Positions 26,756 through 38,458 are shown, counted from the first letter of the stretch. The stretch is DNA of 64,000 nucleotides from Oceanospirillaceae bacterium (GCA_013215505.1 JABSQZ010000026.1:24291-88290), one strand, 5' to 3'. The notes: generated by a model from the sequence alone, not told the origin. Program-made: numbers and translations.

Positions 26756-27013
26756 ATGGCTCATAAGAAAGCTGGTGGTTCTACTAAGAACGGTCGCGAC
26801 TCCAATGCCAAGCGCTTAGGTGTTAAGCGCTTTGGTGGACAGGTAGTTCTTGCCGGTAACATCTTGGTTCGTCAGCGTGGAACAAAATTCCACCCTGGAA
26901 CTAATGTAGGTATTGGTAAAGACCACACTCTATTCGCTAAGGCGGATGGTGTTGTTAAGTTTGAAGTTAAAGGCCCGAAAAATCGCAAGTACATTACAAT
27001 TGTAGCTGCGTAA
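26756..27013 (+). CDS. rpmA: 50S ribosomal protein L27
   Basis: L27 lies at the peptidyl transferase centre. The 85 residues begin [16 protein letters not shown] and contain [25 protein letters not shown] and GKDHTLFA, as in E. coli L27 (85 aa). AAAGGAG precedes the ATG. A strong terminator follows. Confidence 0.98.
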   Translation: MAHKKAGGSTKNGRDSNAKRLGVKRFGGQVVLAGNILVRQRGTKFHPGTNVGIGKDHTLFAKADGVVKFEVKGPKNRKYITIVAA

Positions 27014-27027
27014 TAGGTTTTTTAACC

Positions 27028-27060
27028 GAAAAAAGCCCCGCAGTGCGGGGCTTTTTTTTT
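27028..27060 (+). terminator. Rho-independent terminator of rplU-rpmA
   Basis: A GC-rich stem, AAGCCCCGCA with TGCGGGGCTT, is followed by nine T residues. It ends the ribosomal transcript about 30 bases after rpmA. Confidence 0.93.
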
Positions 27061-27263
27061 GGCTGTGCCTGGCTGTTTTGGGGTTAGCTAAATATGTTTG
27101 CAGTTGATTGCGGTTTCCGGGCTGCAATGCAAGTGTGAATGCACAAGTAAGTGCCCGCTGTAGTTTGATGGCTTTTTTTTGGCTGGGCCCGGCTGTTTTA
27201 GGGTTGGTAAAATTTGTTTGCAGTTGATTGTGGTTATAGGACTACAATGCAAGTGTGAATACG
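27051..27263. repeat. Imperfect tandem repeat, 120-bp period, between rpmA and obgE
   Basis: Copy 1 starts at the terminator T-run (27051-27143) and copy 2 at 27171-27263, exactly 120 bases later. Shared blocks include a C/T-run followed by GGCTG, GGCTGTTTT, TTTGCAGTTGATTG and CAATGCAAGTGTGAAT. Copies differ at scattered positions and the 27 bases between them (27144-27170) have no second copy. The terminator stem is not duplicated. No frame or RNA that I recognise is encoded. Confidence 0.85.
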
Positions 27264-27342
27264 CAAAAATATGCTTGTTACAACTGCGAGAATGAATGTC
27301 GCAGGGCTTGGCTAGTGTTCGGAATATCTTTGGGAGGTTTAA

Positions 27343-28551
<1,209 letters not shown>

Positions 28552-28562
28552 GGAGAGAGTGA

Positions 28563-29687
28563 GTGTCTGCTGATCGTGCTGTATTGTGTCAATCTCGTAG
28601 GTGGGTGGTAAAAATTGGCAGTGCGCTGCTGACCAATGATGGAAAGGGTCTCGATCATCAGGCGATTGCCCGCTGGGTGGATCAGTTGGTTGCGCTGCGA
28701 AAGCAGGGGGTAGAAGTTCTGTTAGTGTCCTCTGGTGCTATTGCCGAGGGCATGACCCGGCTGGGGTGGAGTAAGCGACCGGCGCAAGTTTATCGGTTGC
28801 AGGCCGCTGCCGCCATCGGGCAGATGGGGCTGGTGCAAGTTTATGAAGCTAATTTTAAGCGCCATGCAACGCAAACCGCGCAAGTGCTATTGACGCATGA
28901 TGATCTATCCAACCGTAAGCGCTACCTGAATGCTCGAGGTACTTTGTCGACCTTGTTAGAGCTGGGAGTGGTACCGGTAGTCAACGAAAACGACACCGTG
29001 ATTACCGATGAAATAAAGTTTGGTGATAATGATACGCTGGCGGCATTAGTGGCCAACCTGGTGGAAGCTGATGCGGTTATTTTGTTGACCGATCAGTTGG
29101 GGTTGTTTACTGCTGATCCCAGGTCTGACCCACAGGCGACATTGATTTCTCAGGCGATGGCCGATGATCCGATGATTACTGCAGTTGCGGGTGAGGGGGG
29201 TTTGTTGGGTAGTGGTGGAATGGCCACTAAAGTGCGCTCATCAAAGCTGGCGGCCCGTTCTGGGGCTGTGACTGTGATTGCCAGTGGTAGGGTCGAGGAT
29301 GTGCTGCTAAAGATCAGAGAGGGGCGGCAGGTGGGTACCTTAATCTTGCCTTCAAGTTCGCCGGTTGCAGCGCGCAAGCAGTGGCTGGCAGGGCATCTTC
29401 AAGTCAGGGGTACTCTGGTGGTTGATGAGGGGGCTGCAAATGCTATGTTGCAGCGGGGTAAAAGTTTATTGCCCGCCGGGGTGAAGTCCGTCAGTGGTGA
29501 CTTCTCTCGGGGTGAAATAGTGCTAGTGCTGAATCAGTCGGGATCAGAATTGGCTCGTGGCTTGGTGAACTACAACTCACTAGATGTGGCAAAAATTCTT
29601 GGTTTGTCCAGTGGGCAGATTTCTGCTGTACTGGGCTTTGTCAATGAAGATGAGTTAGTGCACCGGGATAATCTGGCGCTTAGCTAG
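28563..29687 (+). CDS. proB: Glutamate 5-kinase
   Basis: ProB phosphorylates glutamate to start proline synthesis. The GTG at 28563 has AAGGAGAG upstream. The 374-residue protein has an amino acid kinase domain ([52 protein letters not shown] in parts) and a C-terminal PUA domain (about residues 280-360), like E. coli ProB (367). [17 protein letters not shown] is the typical nucleotide-site region. proA is not adjacent. It is the last gene before a strong terminator. Confidence 0.97.
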   Translation: MSADRAVLCQSRRWVVKIGSALLTNDGKGLDHQAIARWVDQLVALRKQGVEVLLVSSGAIAEGMTRLGWSKRPAQVYRLQAAAAIGQMGLVQVYEANFKRHATQTAQVLLTHDDLSNRKRYLNARGTLSTLLELGVVPVVNENDTVITDEIKFGDNDTLAALVANLVEADAVILLTDQLGLFTADPRSDPQATLISQAMADDPMITAVAGEGGLLGSGGMATKVRSSKLAARSGAVTVIASGRVEDVLLKIREGRQVGTLILPSSSPVAARKQWLAGHLQVRGTLVVDEGAANAMLQRGKSLLPAGVKSVSGDFSRGEIVLVLNQSGSELARGLVNYNSLDVAKILGLSSGQISAVLGFVNEDELVHRDNLALS

Positions 29688-29719
29688 CCTGCTTGGGATT
29701 GGGCTTGTTGTTTTTTGGG

Positions 29720-29751
29720 CATAAAAAAACCGGTGTTAACCGGTTTTTTTA
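29720..29751. terminator. Bidirectional terminator between proB and rpsT
   Basis: AAAAAAACCGGT and ACCGGTTTTTTT flank GTTA, a symmetric stem with T-runs on both strands. It serves the convergent genes proB (plus) and rpsT (minus). Confidence 0.93.
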
Positions 29752-29788
29752 TGTGCGTGTAACAAGTTACACGCCTTAATAACAAAGA

Positions 29789-30052
29789 TTAAGCAAGTGC
29801 TTTGATCTTAGTATTAAGTCTGCTTTTGATGCGGGCGATCTTGTTTTTAGTGAAGATGCCTTTGCTTACAGATGCGTCAAGTACTGGCTGTGCAGTTTTG
29901 AAAATTTCTGCTGCGTTAGCCTTGTCACCACTTTCGATAGCGGCTGCAACTTTCTTCATGTATGTGCGAGCCATGGAACGAAAGCTAGCGTTGTGTTGAC
30001 GACGCTTTTCCGCTTGACGGGCGCGTTTTTTTGATCCTGCGGAATTCGCCAT
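29789..30052 (-). CDS. rpsT: 30S ribosomal protein S20
   Basis: S20 binds 16S rRNA early in small subunit assembly. From the ATG at 30052 ([21 protein letters not shown]) the protein has 87 residues, as in E. coli. GGAGCAAG precedes the start on the minus strand. The ending [17 protein letters not shown] is typical. It is divergent from murJ, the standard Pseudomonas-type order. Confidence 0.98.
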   Translation of the reverse strand: MANSAGSKKRARQAEKRRQHNASFRSMARTYMKKVAAAIESGDKANAAEIFKTAQPVLDASVSKGIFTKNKIARIKSRLNTKIKALA

Positions 30053-30211
30053 GATCTTGCTCCTGAAAATAACTGTTGGCAAACCGAAATGGCTGGCCGT
30101 AAAATAAGAGGCGAGATTATTCATATTTATTGACTCAATGTCAATAAAAACAAGATATTTTCTGCAACAACTAGTAATATTTCCCACCTAACTTTGCATA
30201 GAGGCGAATAA

Positions 30212-31831
30212 GTGGAAGATAAGGAGCAAAAAGAGTCACCATCAGCAGTGCCTGATAATGCCGTTGAGGGTGGTCAATTTCCAGAATTAAGGGCTAAGTC
30301 GAGTTTGTTGCGCTCGAGTTTGCTGGTGGGCATGATGACAATGCTCTCCAGGGTGCTAGGTTTAGTTCGAGATGTGGTAGTGGCTAACTATTTTGGTGCC
30401 TCTGGCAGTGCCGATGCTTTTTTTGTGGCCTTTAAAATTCCAAACTTTTTGCGCCGGCTATTCGCTGAGGGGGCATTTGCGCAAGCTTTTGTACCAGTGC
30501 TCAGTGAATATCGGACTCAGCGCGATCACGCTGAGGTGCAAAATTTAGTCAATAAAGTGGCCGGCAGTCTAGGTTTGGTGTTGCTGCTGATTACTCTGGT
30601 TGCCGTGGTTGCGGCTCCAGTGTTGACCGCCATCTTTGCCCCGGGCTTCTATCTGCATGCCGAGGAAAAATTTCAGCTTGCATCGCATATGTTGGCAATC
30701 ACTTTCCCCTATTTGCTGCTGATTTCACTGACCGCCTTTGCCGGTGCTATTTTAAATAGCTATGAACACTTTGTGGTGCCTGCCTTTACCCCGGTGTTGT
30801 TGAATTTGTGTCTTATCGGCAGCGCTATTTTTCTCAGCCCTTTTTTCGCCGAGCCGATAATTGCTCTCGCCTGGGGTGTCTTGATGGCCGGTGCAGTGCA
30901 GCTAGTGTTTCAGTTGCCATTCCTGTTGCGTATGCGGCTATTGCCGAAGCCGGTTGTCGACTGGCAAGACCCCGGGGTTAAAAGAATCCTGACCTTAATG
31001 GTTCCCGCGTTATTTGGTGTCTCAGTGGCGCAAATTAATTTGCTGCTAGACACAGTATTAGCAACGTTCCTGCAAACCGGCAGTGTCTCCTGGCTGTACT
31101 ATTCCGATCGCCTGGCTGAATTGCCACTCGGGGTGTTTGCGATTGCTATTTCAACAGTGATATTGCCAAGCTTGTCGCGTAAAAGTGCCTCGGCATCAAT
31201 GGACTCCTTTAGTTCAACCTTGGACTGGGCGCTGCGGATGATTTTATTGATAGGTCTGCCGTCGGCTATCGCTCTGTTCATGCTGGCGGAGCCGCTGCTG
31301 GTGACTTTGTTTGGCTACGGCAGCATGACCGAGCGAGATATAGTGATGGCGGGCCAAAGTTTACGCGCTTATTCCTGTGGTCTGTTGGCCTTCATGTTGA
31401 TCAAAGTATTGGCACCTGGCTATTTTGCCCGCCAGGATATGAAAACCCCAGTCAGGATCGCCATCCAGGCGATGGTGGCAAATATGTTGTTTAATTTGAT
31501 TCTGATCTTCCCATTTGCTCATGTTGGTCTGGCGGCGGCGACATCGATGTCGGCATTTTTGAATGCCGGGCTGCTGCTATATGGGTTGCTGAAAATTGGT
31601 GTGTTTAAATGGCAGCCTGGATGGGCGCTGGTTATGTTTAGGTTGCTGGCGGGTTGTCTGATGCTGATGCTCTGCGTGTATTGGTTGAATGTGCAGATGT
31701 CCCAGTGGTTTGTCTGGGGTGTTTGGCAGCGGGTTGGTCATATGGCGCTGCTAGTGTCGTTGGGTGTCGCTGTCTACGTTGCGACGCTGGTTGTTTTAGG
31801 CTTAAGAAAGCGACATATTACGGCTCTTTAG
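30212..31831 (+). CDS. murJ: Lipid II flippase
   Basis: MurJ moves lipid II across the inner membrane for peptidoglycan synthesis. The 539-residue MOP-superfamily protein has a hydrophilic N-terminus of about 35 residues and then about 14 membrane helices. Signature stretches are SRVLGLVRDVVVANYFGASGSADAFFVAFKIPNFLRRLFAEGAFAQAF (in parts), SWLYYSDRLAELPLGVFAIAISTVILPSLSR (in parts) and YFARQDMKTPV. The start is a GTG at 30212 with GAGGCGA upstream. It precedes ribF as in other gammaproteobacteria. Confidence 0.96.
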   Translation: MEDKEQKESPSAVPDNAVEGGQFPELRAKSSLLRSSLLVGMMTMLSRVLGLVRDVVVANYFGASGSADAFFVAFKIPNFLRRLFAEGAFAQAFVPVLSEYRTQRDHAEVQNLVNKVAGSLGLVLLLITLVAVVAAPVLTAIFAPGFYLHAEEKFQLASHMLAITFPYLLLISLTAFAGAILNSYEHFVVPAFTPVLLNLCLIGSAIFLSPFFAEPIIALAWGVLMAGAVQLVFQLPFLLRMRLLPKPVVDWQDPGVKRILTLMVPALFGVSVAQINLLLDTVLATFLQTGSVSWLYYSDRLAELPLGVFAIAISTVILPSLSRKSASASMDSFSSTLDWALRMILLIGLPSAIALFMLAEPLLVTLFGYGSMTERDIVMAGQSLRAYSCGLLAFMLIKVLAPGYFARQDMKTPVRIAIQAMVANMLFNLILIFPFAHVGLAAATSMSAFLNAGLLLYGLLKIGVFKWQPGWALVMFRLLAGCLMLMLCVYWLNVQMSQWFVWGVWQRVGHMALLVSLGVAVYVATLVVLGLRKRHITAL

Positions 31832-31948
31832 CCATCGCTATAATTTCTTAGCTGGGGTGAGTTTTAGTGGTTGTGCAATGGCGGATAAATAAGCAGTTTA
31901 TTTTGTGCAAAGCAGCTGCTAGCTGTACCAGTAATAACGCAGATGAGC

Positions 31949-31954
31949 TATAAT
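31949..31954 (+). promoter_or_regulatory. Possible -10 element for ribF
   Basis: A perfect TATAAT lies 34 bases before the ribF start codon. No good -35 is present at 16-18 bases, so the promoter call is weak. Confidence 0.35.
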
Positions 31955-31987
31955 CGTGCGCTTTTGCGATAGATGTAATAGCGATAG

Positions 31988-32938
31988 ATGGAATTAATAC
32001 GTTCAATTCACAATTTGCGACCCAAACACCAAGGTTGTGTGGCAACTATTGGTAAATTTGACGGTGTGCATTTAGGACACAAACAGATACTTGCGCAACT
32101 TAAAGCTAAAGCTGCAGCTTTAAATTTGCCTAGCTTAGTGATTTTGTTTGAACCGCACCCCAGCGAGTTTTTTGTTGCCGATAAAGCGCCTGTCAGGTTG
32201 AATACGCTGGCGACAAAGTTGGCCTACCTGGCCGATGAAAAAATAGACCGGGTCCTCTGTCTGAGTTTCAACAGTAAACTGGCGTCCATGAGTGCCGACC
32301 AATTCATCGAGCAACTACTGGTGCAAAAATTAGCCATAGCGCACTTTGTGGTCGGTGACGACTTTCGCTTCGGTCGCGGCCGTGACGGTACTTTCAAATT
32401 GTTACAGCAACAGGGCGCAAAATATGGGTTTAGCGTCGAAAGTACTATTACTTATCGTCTTAAGGGCGAACGCGTCAGCAGTACTAAAATTCGACAGGCA
32501 CTAGCTGATAATGATTTTGAGCAGGCCGCTGCACTATGTGGTCGCCCATTCACTATGACGGGCAAGGTAATACAAGGGCAGCAATTAGCCAGGACCTTGG
32601 GTGTGCCAACGGCCAATATTAAGACCACTAAGTACAACTTGCCTCTGCGTGGCGTTTACGCAGTCACTGCAAAAACAGCGGCTGGAGTGCTTTACTCAGG
32701 GGTTGCTAATATTGGCAAAAGACCTACGGTAAATGGGGTTAAGCCAGTATTGGAAGTGCATATGTTTGATTTTGATGGCGACATATACGGTCAAAAATTA
32801 TGCGTTGAGTTTAAAAAGTTTCTACGTGCAGAACAAAAGTTTGCTGATCTAGATCAGCTCAAGCAAGCAATTTTTAATGATATAGCAGTGGCGAAGCACT
32901 ACTTTGCCACGCAAAACCAGCAAATGGGTATGGAATAA
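31988..32938 (+). CDS. ribF: Bifunctional riboflavin kinase / FAD synthetase
   Basis: RibF converts riboflavin to FMN and FMN to FAD. The 316 residues contain an N-terminal nucleotidyltransferase domain ([14 protein letters not shown] near residue 21, [33 protein letters not shown]) and a C-terminal kinase domain ([26 protein letters not shown]). Length matches E. coli RibF (313). It lies 5 bp before ileS, so the two are closely co-transcribed. Confidence 0.97.
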   Translation: MELIRSIHNLRPKHQGCVATIGKFDGVHLGHKQILAQLKAKAAALNLPSLVILFEPHPSEFFVADKAPVRLNTLATKLAYLADEKIDRVLCLSFNSKLASMSADQFIEQLLVQKLAIAHFVVGDDFRFGRGRDGTFKLLQQQGAKYGFSVESTITYRLKGERVSSTKIRQALADNDFEQAAALCGRPFTMTGKVIQGQQLARTLGVPTANIKTTKYNLPLRGVYAVTAKTAAGVLYSGVANIGKRPTVNGVKPVLEVHMFDFDGDIYGQKLCVEFKKFLRAEQKFADLDQLKQAIFNDIAVAKHYFATQNQQMGME

Positions 32939-32943
32939 CAGAG

Positions 32944-35748
32944 ATGAGCGATTACAAACAGACATTAAACTTGCCAGACACAGCATTTCCGATGCGTGGC
33001 AATCTAGCTAACCGCGAGCCAAATATGCTTAAGGCATGGCAGGAAATGGATTTGTATCAAAAAATTCGCGAAAATAGCGCCGGTCGCCCGAAATTTGTTT
33101 TACACGATGGTCCTCCATACGCCAACGGCGACTTGCACATTGGTCACGCTGTTAACAAAATATTAAAAGATATGATTCTTAAGTCCAAAACCTTGAGCGG
33201 CTTTGATGCCCCTTATGTTCCGGGTTGGGATTGCCATGGATTGCCGATTGAACACAAAGTAGAAACCATGATCGGACGCGCTGGCACTAAAGTATCCCAC
33301 GCGGACTTTCGCAAAAAGTGCCGTGAGTACGCCGCCAAGCAAATCGAGGGGCAGAAAGCTGACTTTATTCGCATGGGCATATTAGGCGACTGGCAGAACC
33401 CGTATCTGACTATGAACTTTGATACTGAGGCAAATATTGTCCGCGCCCTGGCCAAAATCGTCGAGAAGGGCCACTTAGTTAAAGGCTATAAGCCTATCTA
33501 CTGGTCGGTCGTAGGTCAGTCGGCACTGGCTGAAGCTGAAGTGGAATACCAGGATAAGACTTCTACGGCACTGGATGTTCGATTCCCGCTGATAGACCAA
33601 GATGCTGCAGAAAATGCCTTTAGCGGTGATGCTAAAGGTAAAGGTGTCATTTCACTGGTTATCTGGACCACGACTCCTTGGACCATCCCTTCTAACCAGG
33701 CGGTTTCAGTGCATGCTGAACTCGAGTACTCGCTAGTACAGTTTGGTGAAGAGCGATTGGTGTTAGCCACTGATTTATTGGACAATATCGCTAATCGTTG
33801 GGGTGTCGAGCCCTTTGAAAGCATAGCGACTTGCCTGGGAACTGCACTGGAAGGCATGCTGATGGAACACCCAGTGTTCAACAAGCAAGTACCCATTTTA
33901 TTGGGTGAACATGTCACTACAGATGCTGGTACCGGGGCTGTACATACTGCACCGGACCACGGAATGGAAGATTTTGTAGTTGGGATGAAGTACGGTTTGG
34001 GAACCATGAACTTAGTACAGGGCAATGGTGTGTATGTCGATGCAGCGGGCGAGTTCGCCGGTATCCACGTATACAAAGCCGATGAGCCCGTGTGCGCAGC
34101 GCTAAACCGTGAACAAAAACTGATTTTCCAGGAGAAATTCCAACACAGTTTTCCACACTGCTGGCGCACCAAAACTCCACTGATCTATCGCGCTACCCCG
34201 CAGTGGTTTATCTCGATGCAAGAAAAAGGCCTGTTGAATGACGCTAAAGAAGCCGTCAAAGACGTGCGTTGGGTACCTAGTTGGGGCCAGCAGCGGATGG
34301 AGGGAATGTTGGATTCCAGTCCCGACTGGTGTGTATCCAGACAGCGTACCTGGGGCGTTCCTATCACTTTATTTACCCATAAGCAGAGCGGTGAATTGCA
34401 CCCTGATACCGTAGAGCTGATGGAAAAAGTAGCGCTTAAGATCGAGCAGACAGGTATCGATGCCTGGTATGAGCTGGATGCGGCTGAACTGTTAGGAGAA
34501 GATGCGGATAACTACGACAAAGTGACAGACACACTGGATGTTTGGTTTGATTCTGGTGTTACTCACCACAGCGTCCTGCGCACCAGAGATGAACTGACGT
34601 TCCCCGCGGATATCTACCTGGAAGGGTCGGATCAACACCGTGGTTGGTTCCAGTCATCACTTAAGACCTCTATTGCAATCAACGGTGTGGCACCTTACAA
34701 GCAAGTTCTCACCCACGGCTTTGCAGTGGACGAAAAAGGTTACAAGATGTCAAAGTCACTGGGCAATACTATTGTGCCTAAAGAAGTGACTGATACATTA
34801 GGCGCCGATATTTTGCGTCTGTGGGTGGCATCCACTGACTACGCTAACGAGATGTCAGTGTCTAAGCAGATACTGCAGCGTACCGCCGATATGTACCGCC
34901 GTATTCGCAATACATCAAGATTTTTGATGGCAAATTTAAAGGGCTTTAATCAAGACGATGCACTGCCTTTTAATGAATTAGTGGCGCTTGATCAATGGGC
35001 TATCGACAGAGCTGCAAAATTGCAGCAAGAGATAATCACTCACTATGACAACTACGAGTTCTTACAAGTTTGTCAGAAAATCTCGCATTTCTGCTCACTG
35101 GATTTAGGTGGTTTCTATCTGGATATCATCAAAGACCGTCAGTATACCTCTGGGGAGAACTCTAAAGCACGACGCTCTGCGCAAACTGCGCTCTATCATA
35201 TCATTGAGGCCTTAGTTCGCTGGATGGCTCCGATATTGAGTTTCACTGCCGATGAAATCTGGCAGAACTTGCCCGGTGACCGCTCGGCCTCAGTGCAGCT
35301 TGAAACTTGGTATACTGGCCTGACTGAGATGCCCGCAGATGCGCCGTTAAGCACAGAGTACTGGCAGCAGCTAATGGCTGTTAAAAACGCCGTCAATAAA
35401 GAGTTGGAAGCCCAGCGTGGAGAGGGACTGATTCGCAGCTCTCTGGAGGCAAAAGTCACTTTGTTTGCCAGTGCAGAGCTACAACAGCAACTGGAAAAAT
35501 TGGGTGATGAGTTACGTTTTGTGCTTATTGCCTCAGAAGTTAAGGTGCTGAGCCTCGAACAGGCGACAGATGCTGCCGCTACAGAAGTGACTGGCCTGTC
35601 TGTGAAAATTGAAAAGCTCAGTGCGCAAAAGTGTGAGCGCTGCTGGCATCTTCGCGAAGATGTGGGAAGCGATAGTTCGCATGCCACGATTTGCAGTCGC
35701 TGCATCGAAAATATTGAAGGGGAAGGTGAGCACAGAGACTTTGCTTAA
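32944..35748 (+). CDS. ileS: Isoleucyl-tRNA synthetase
   Basis: IleS charges tRNA-Ile. The 934 residues match E. coli IleS (938). The HIGH motif lies in [15 protein letters not shown] (about residue 58) and the KMSKS loop in [11 protein letters not shown] (about 603). The editing domain contains [14 protein letters not shown] and [16 protein letters not shown]. The C-terminal zinc site has CERCWHL and CSRC. A terminator follows before lspA, although lspA is usually co-transcribed. Confidence 0.98.
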   Translation: MSDYKQTLNLPDTAFPMRGNLANREPNMLKAWQEMDLYQKIRENSAGRPKFVLHDGPPYANGDLHIGHAVNKILKDMILKSKTLSGFDAPYVPGWDCHGLPIEHKVETMIGRAGTKVSHADFRKKCREYAAKQIEGQKADFIRMGILGDWQNPYLTMNFDTEANIVRALAKIVEKGHLVKGYKPIYWSVVGQSALAEAEVEYQDKTSTALDVRFPLIDQDAAENAFSGDAKGKGVISLVIWTTTPWTIPSNQAVSVHAELEYSLVQFGEERLVLATDLLDNIANRWGVEPFESIATCLGTALEGMLMEHPVFNKQVPILLGEHVTTDAGTGAVHTAPDHGMEDFVVGMKYGLGTMNLVQGNGVYVDAAGEFAGIHVYKADEPVCAALNREQKLIFQEKFQHSFPHCWRTKTPLIYRATPQWFISMQEKGLLNDAKEAVKDVRWVPSWGQQRMEGMLDSSPDWCVSRQRTWGVPITLFTHKQSGELHPDTVELMEKVALKIEQTGIDAWYELDAAELLGEDADNYDKVTDTLDVWFDSGVTHHSVLRTRDELTFPADIYLEGSDQHRGWFQSSLKTSIAINGVAPYKQVLTHGFAVDEKGYKMSKSLGNTIVPKEVTDTLGADILRLWVASTDYANEMSVSKQILQRTADMYRRIRNTSRFLMANLKGFNQDDALPFNELVALDQWAIDRAAKLQQEIITHYDNYEFLQVCQKISHFCSLDLGGFYLDIIKDRQYTSGENSKARRSAQTALYHIIEALVRWMAPILSFTADEIWQNLPGDRSASVQLETWYTGLTEMPADAPLSTEYWQQLMAVKNAVNKELEAQRGEGLIRSSLEAKVTLFASAELQQQLEKLGDELRFVLIASEVKVLSLEQATDAAATEVTGLSVKIEKLSAQKCERCWHLREDVGSDSSHATICSRCIENIEGEGEHRDFA

Positions 35749-35771
35749 CCTGCTCTAAAAGATCCAATGCC

Positions 35772-35805
35772 AAAGGAGCGCAGTTGAAAAGCTGTGCTCC
35801 TTTTT
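35772..35805 (+). terminator. Terminator after ileS
   Basis: AAAGGAGCGCAG and CTGTGCTCCTTTTT flank TTGAAAAG; the stem contains one G-U pair. It lies 24 bases after the ileS stop and would separate ileS from lspA. Confidence 0.85.
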
Positions 35806-35887
35806 GCTTATGGGTGCTCTGGCCGGGGTAAAAAACCTGTTTGCCGATCATTGGTAGAGCTGATGAATTTAATTTTCAGGAAATAAA

Positions 35888-36400
35888 ATGCAATTAATAG
35901 GGACTAAATCAAATAGTTCACTGCTGTGGCTGTGGCTTTCGGCGCTGGTGCTTGCAACAGACCGGCTGACAAAAGTAATTGCTGAGTCGACTTTGCAAGA
36001 ATATGAAATCAGCCCGGTTATCACTGGATTTTTTGATTTTACATTACTCTACAACCCGGGGGCGGCCTTCAGTTTCCTGGCTTCAGCAGGGGGTTGGCAG
36101 CGCTGGCTGTTTTCGCTGTTGGCGGTAGTGATGAGTGTGGTACTTGTAATATGGATAAAACGCACCCCCACTAAGGTATGGTGGTTAAATTCGGGGCTGG
36201 CGCTTATTTTAGGAGGTGCCCTGGGCAATCTATACGACCGGGTAATGCAGGGCCAGGTGGTAGACTTTCTGTCGTTTCACTTTGGCAGCTACAGTTTCCC
36301 AGCTTTTAACTTGGCAGACATCGCCATTAGCTGTGGAGCATTTTTATTAATTGTCGATATGTTATTTTTTGAGAAAAAACGCTTGTCGCAACAGGAATAA
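35888..36400 (+). CDS. lspA: Lipoprotein signal peptidase
   Basis: LspA cleaves signal peptides of diacylated prolipoproteins in the inner membrane. The 170 residues have four membrane helices. The first catalytic aspartate lies in GGALGNLYDRVMQGQVVDFL and the second in FNLADIAISCGA. YNPGAAFSFL is the typical substrate-side motif. GGAAATAA precedes the ATG. It lies 9 bp before fkpB. Confidence 0.97.
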   Translation: MQLIGTKSNSSLLWLWLSALVLATDRLTKVIAESTLQEYEISPVITGFFDFTLLYNPGAAFSFLASAGGWQRWLFSLLAVVMSVVLVIWIKRTPTKVWWLNSGLALILGGALGNLYDRVMQGQVVDFLSFHFGSYSFPAFNLADIAISCGAFLLIVDMLFFEKKRLSQQE

Positions 36401-36409
36401 ATTTTCCCA

Positions 36410-36838
36410 ATGATCAATATTTCTCCCGAGTCAAAAGTAGAATTGTTTTTTGAGATACGTCTACTAGACGGCGCTATCGTCGACAGTAATTTTCATGGCA
36501 AACCCGCTGTGTTTAAAATTGGTGATGGCAATATGCTGGCGGGCTTTGAATCCGCTTTAATCGGATTAAAGGCCGGTGACAAACAAGTGTTTAGCTTGCA
36601 GCCCGAACAAGCTTTTGGCATGTCGAATCCGAGTAACATGCAGACTATTAATCGCAGTAAATTTACCGGTATGGAGTTGGAAACGGGCCTGGTAGTGTCG
36701 TTTCAAGAGCCCGGTGGAGAATTGCCCGGGGTGGTGGTGTCTTTTGATGAAACGGAAGTGGTTGTGGACTTCAATCATCCTCTGGCCGGACAAAGCTTAG
36801 AATTTCAGGTAGAAATAGTTAACGTGTCAGTAGACTAG
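36410..36838 (+). CDS. fkpB: FKBP-type peptidyl-prolyl isomerase (SlpA-like)
   Basis: FkpB/SlpA is a two-domain FKBP with an insert-in-flap chaperone domain. The 142 residues contain LLDGAIVDSNFHGKPAVFKIGDGNML, AGFESALIGLKAGDKQVF, LQPEQAFG, then the IF domain and VVVDFNHPLAGQSLEFQVEIV (each part split here). The length matches E. coli (149). In most relatives ispH follows directly; here the next gene is a pilin. Confidence 0.93.
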   Translation: MINISPESKVELFFEIRLLDGAIVDSNFHGKPAVFKIGDGNMLAGFESALIGLKAGDKQVFSLQPEQAFGMSNPSNMQTINRSKFTGMELETGLVVSFQEPGGELPGVVVSFDETEVVVDFNHPLAGQSLEFQVEIVNVSVD

Positions 36839-36911
36839 TCAGAGTTATAGAATTTCACTGTGTATATAGTCGTGCTAAGATTAGCCAAAAAGTAACCAGT
36901 TGGATGCAGCG

Positions 36912-37319
36912 ATGAAACAAAAAGGTATGACCTTAATCGAGCTAATGATAGTAGTTGCTATAGTCGGCATACTTTCCTCCATTGCCTACCCGGCTTACCA
37001 ATCATATACCCAGGGCGCCAGGCGGGCAGTAGCCCAGGGAAACCTGCTCGAATTAGCCCAGTGGCTGGAGCGAAATTACACCACGACCGGAACTTATGTT
37101 GTCTCTGGTGCACTACCAATTACCATCAGCCCTAAATCAGGTGGTAGAGTTGATTACGACATTACTGCCCCCGCCCCCAGTGCCACCGCTTATCAGATCA
37201 TAGCGACACCCAGAGCCGGTTCAGGCCAGGCTGGGGATGAATGCGGAATACTGACTGTCAACCAGGCGGGGGTCACTACTGCTGCCAGTGGTGCCCCAGC
37301 GAACTGCTGGAAATACTAA
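36912..37319 (+). CDS. pilE: PilE-type minor pilin
   Basis: This 135-residue type IV prepilin starts MKQKG, with cleavage after the glycine giving MTLIELMIVVAIVGIL (Met at +1, Glu at +5). The hydrophobic N-terminal helix is followed by a small globular domain with a C-terminal cysteine pair (DECGIL and NCWKY) that likely forms the disulfide loop. PilE is a minor pilin of the P. aeruginosa fimU-pilE set. The ATG at 36912 is preferred over TTG at 36900. In P. aeruginosa pilE lies at the other end of the set; here it leads it, as seen in several marine relatives. Confidence 0.88.
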   Translation: MKQKGMTLIELMIVVAIVGILSSIAYPAYQSYTQGARRAVAQGNLLELAQWLERNYTTTGTYVVSGALPITISPKSGGRVDYDITAPAPSATAYQIIATPRAGSGQAGDECGILTVNQAGVTTAASGAPANCWKY

Positions 37320-37370
37320 ATTAAACTCAATGGAATTATCTCTGGTCAATAGCCAGGTTTATATTGAACT

Positions 37371-37946
37371 ATGCATCGAGACAAAGGTTTTACTTTAGTT
37401 GAACTAATGATTGCCATATCAGTGATTACTTTACTAATTACTGTCGCTGTGCCCAGTTTTAACGCCACCATCATGAAAGTCAGGGGCAGCTCCATAGCAG
37501 ACTCTCTGATTACCGCTTTACACTTCGCCCGCTCTGAAGCACTTTCGCGTAATCAACGAGTCACTATCTGCGCGAATACTGACACCGACCCGGCTTCATT
37601 AAATTACCCTTGTAACGGCAATAATTGGAACTCGGGTTGGCTGGTGGTGCTTAGCAGTGATAATTCAGTGATTAAATATTGGCCGATAAACTCCCCGGGT
37701 GCCGAAATTAAATTAGAGCTTCAGCAGCCCCCACTGCCTAATCTCCCGGATGATGTATTAGTTGTTTACAATGCCCACGGCGAAGCCAGGATCAATGATG
37801 CTAATGGGGCTCTAGCCGATGACCTAAGTAATGCCATTGAATTTAGCACAAGAATATCCAACTGCGAGAGTCCTCAGTTAACTATTGAGCGGCTAATTGA
37901 GGTGAAATCTTCAGGTCTGATCAAAGTTACTCGGGTGGATTGCTGA
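37371..37946 (+). CDS. fimU: Minor pilin FimU/FimT-like (set A)
   Basis: This 191-residue prepilin has the leader MHRDKG and the class III helix FTLVELMIAISVITLLITVAVPSF. A GspH/FimT domain follows, with ADSLITALHFARSEALSRNQRVTIC and NWNSGWLV. FimU initiates assembly of the pilus and joins the tip complex. The stop overlaps pilV by one base, so the set is translationally coupled. It resembles the set B copy at 50668 (shared VPxFNATI, RGSxxADSL, SGWLV). Confidence 0.92.
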   Translation: MHRDKGFTLVELMIAISVITLLITVAVPSFNATIMKVRGSSIADSLITALHFARSEALSRNQRVTICANTDTDPASLNYPCNGNNWNSGWLVVLSSDNSVIKYWPINSPGAEIKLELQQPPLPNLPDDVLVVYNAHGEARINDANGALADDLSNAIEFSTRISNCESPQLTIERLIEVKSSGLIKVTRVDC

Positions 37947-38458
37947 TGCAAACTAGAGCTTGTACTTCACAGCTTGGTTCCACTCTAATAGAGGTACTGA
38001 TCACTGTACTGATCGTCTCTGTAGGTCTGTTGGGCATGGCCTCACTACAATTAAAATCAGTGTCGTTAAACCACAGTAGCTATCAGAGGCTACAGGCGAC
38101 TAATTTGGCTTACGATATTGCCGATCGGATCTTTGTTAACGGCGCGCAGGCTCGTGGGGGTAATTACACCATAGCCTTGGGCGCCGGTGCCGGTTCAGTG
38201 GCCGCCAGCGATGTCACAAAAGCAGATATAAATGACTGGTTGGCAATGGTGGACAGGCTGCCCGGCGGCGAGTTCTCTATCGGCCCCCCACAGACAATGC
38301 TAGGGGATCCAAACAACATCCGAAATTATCAAGTGATTGTTTGCTGGCTGGATTTTAAAAACAAGGTGGATGCCGGGCGAGAGGACGATGTTAAAGAGGC
38401 TTGTGACGATCAAACCGATAGAGATTTCATCACTTTTAATGCCAGCAGTAAGCACTAG
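37946..38458 (+). CDS. pilV: Minor pilin PilV-like (set A)
   Basis: The ATG at 37946 lies in the fimU stop; an upstream TTG at 37940 is unlikely. The 170-residue prepilin has a positively charged leader (MQTRACTSQLG) and the helix STLIEVLITVLIVSVGLLGMASLQ. PilV is part of the minor-pilin tip complex with PilW and PilX. It is close to the set B paralogue: GLLGMASLQLKS, SLNHxxYQRLQA and FxxCxLD-like endings are shared. Confidence 0.93.
   Translation: MQTRACTSQLGSTLIEVLITVLIVSVGLLGMASLQLKSVSLNHSSYQRLQATNLAYDIADRIFVNGAQARGGNYTIALGAGAGSVAASDVTKADINDWLAMVDRLPGGEFSIGPPQTMLGDPNNIRNYQVIVCWLDFKNKVDAGREDDVKEACDDQTDRDFITFNASSKH

Noticed and set aside
27051..27263. Possible CRISPR array
   Set aside because: There are only two long degenerate copies at 120-bp spacing, with no short identical repeats, unique spacers or cas genes.
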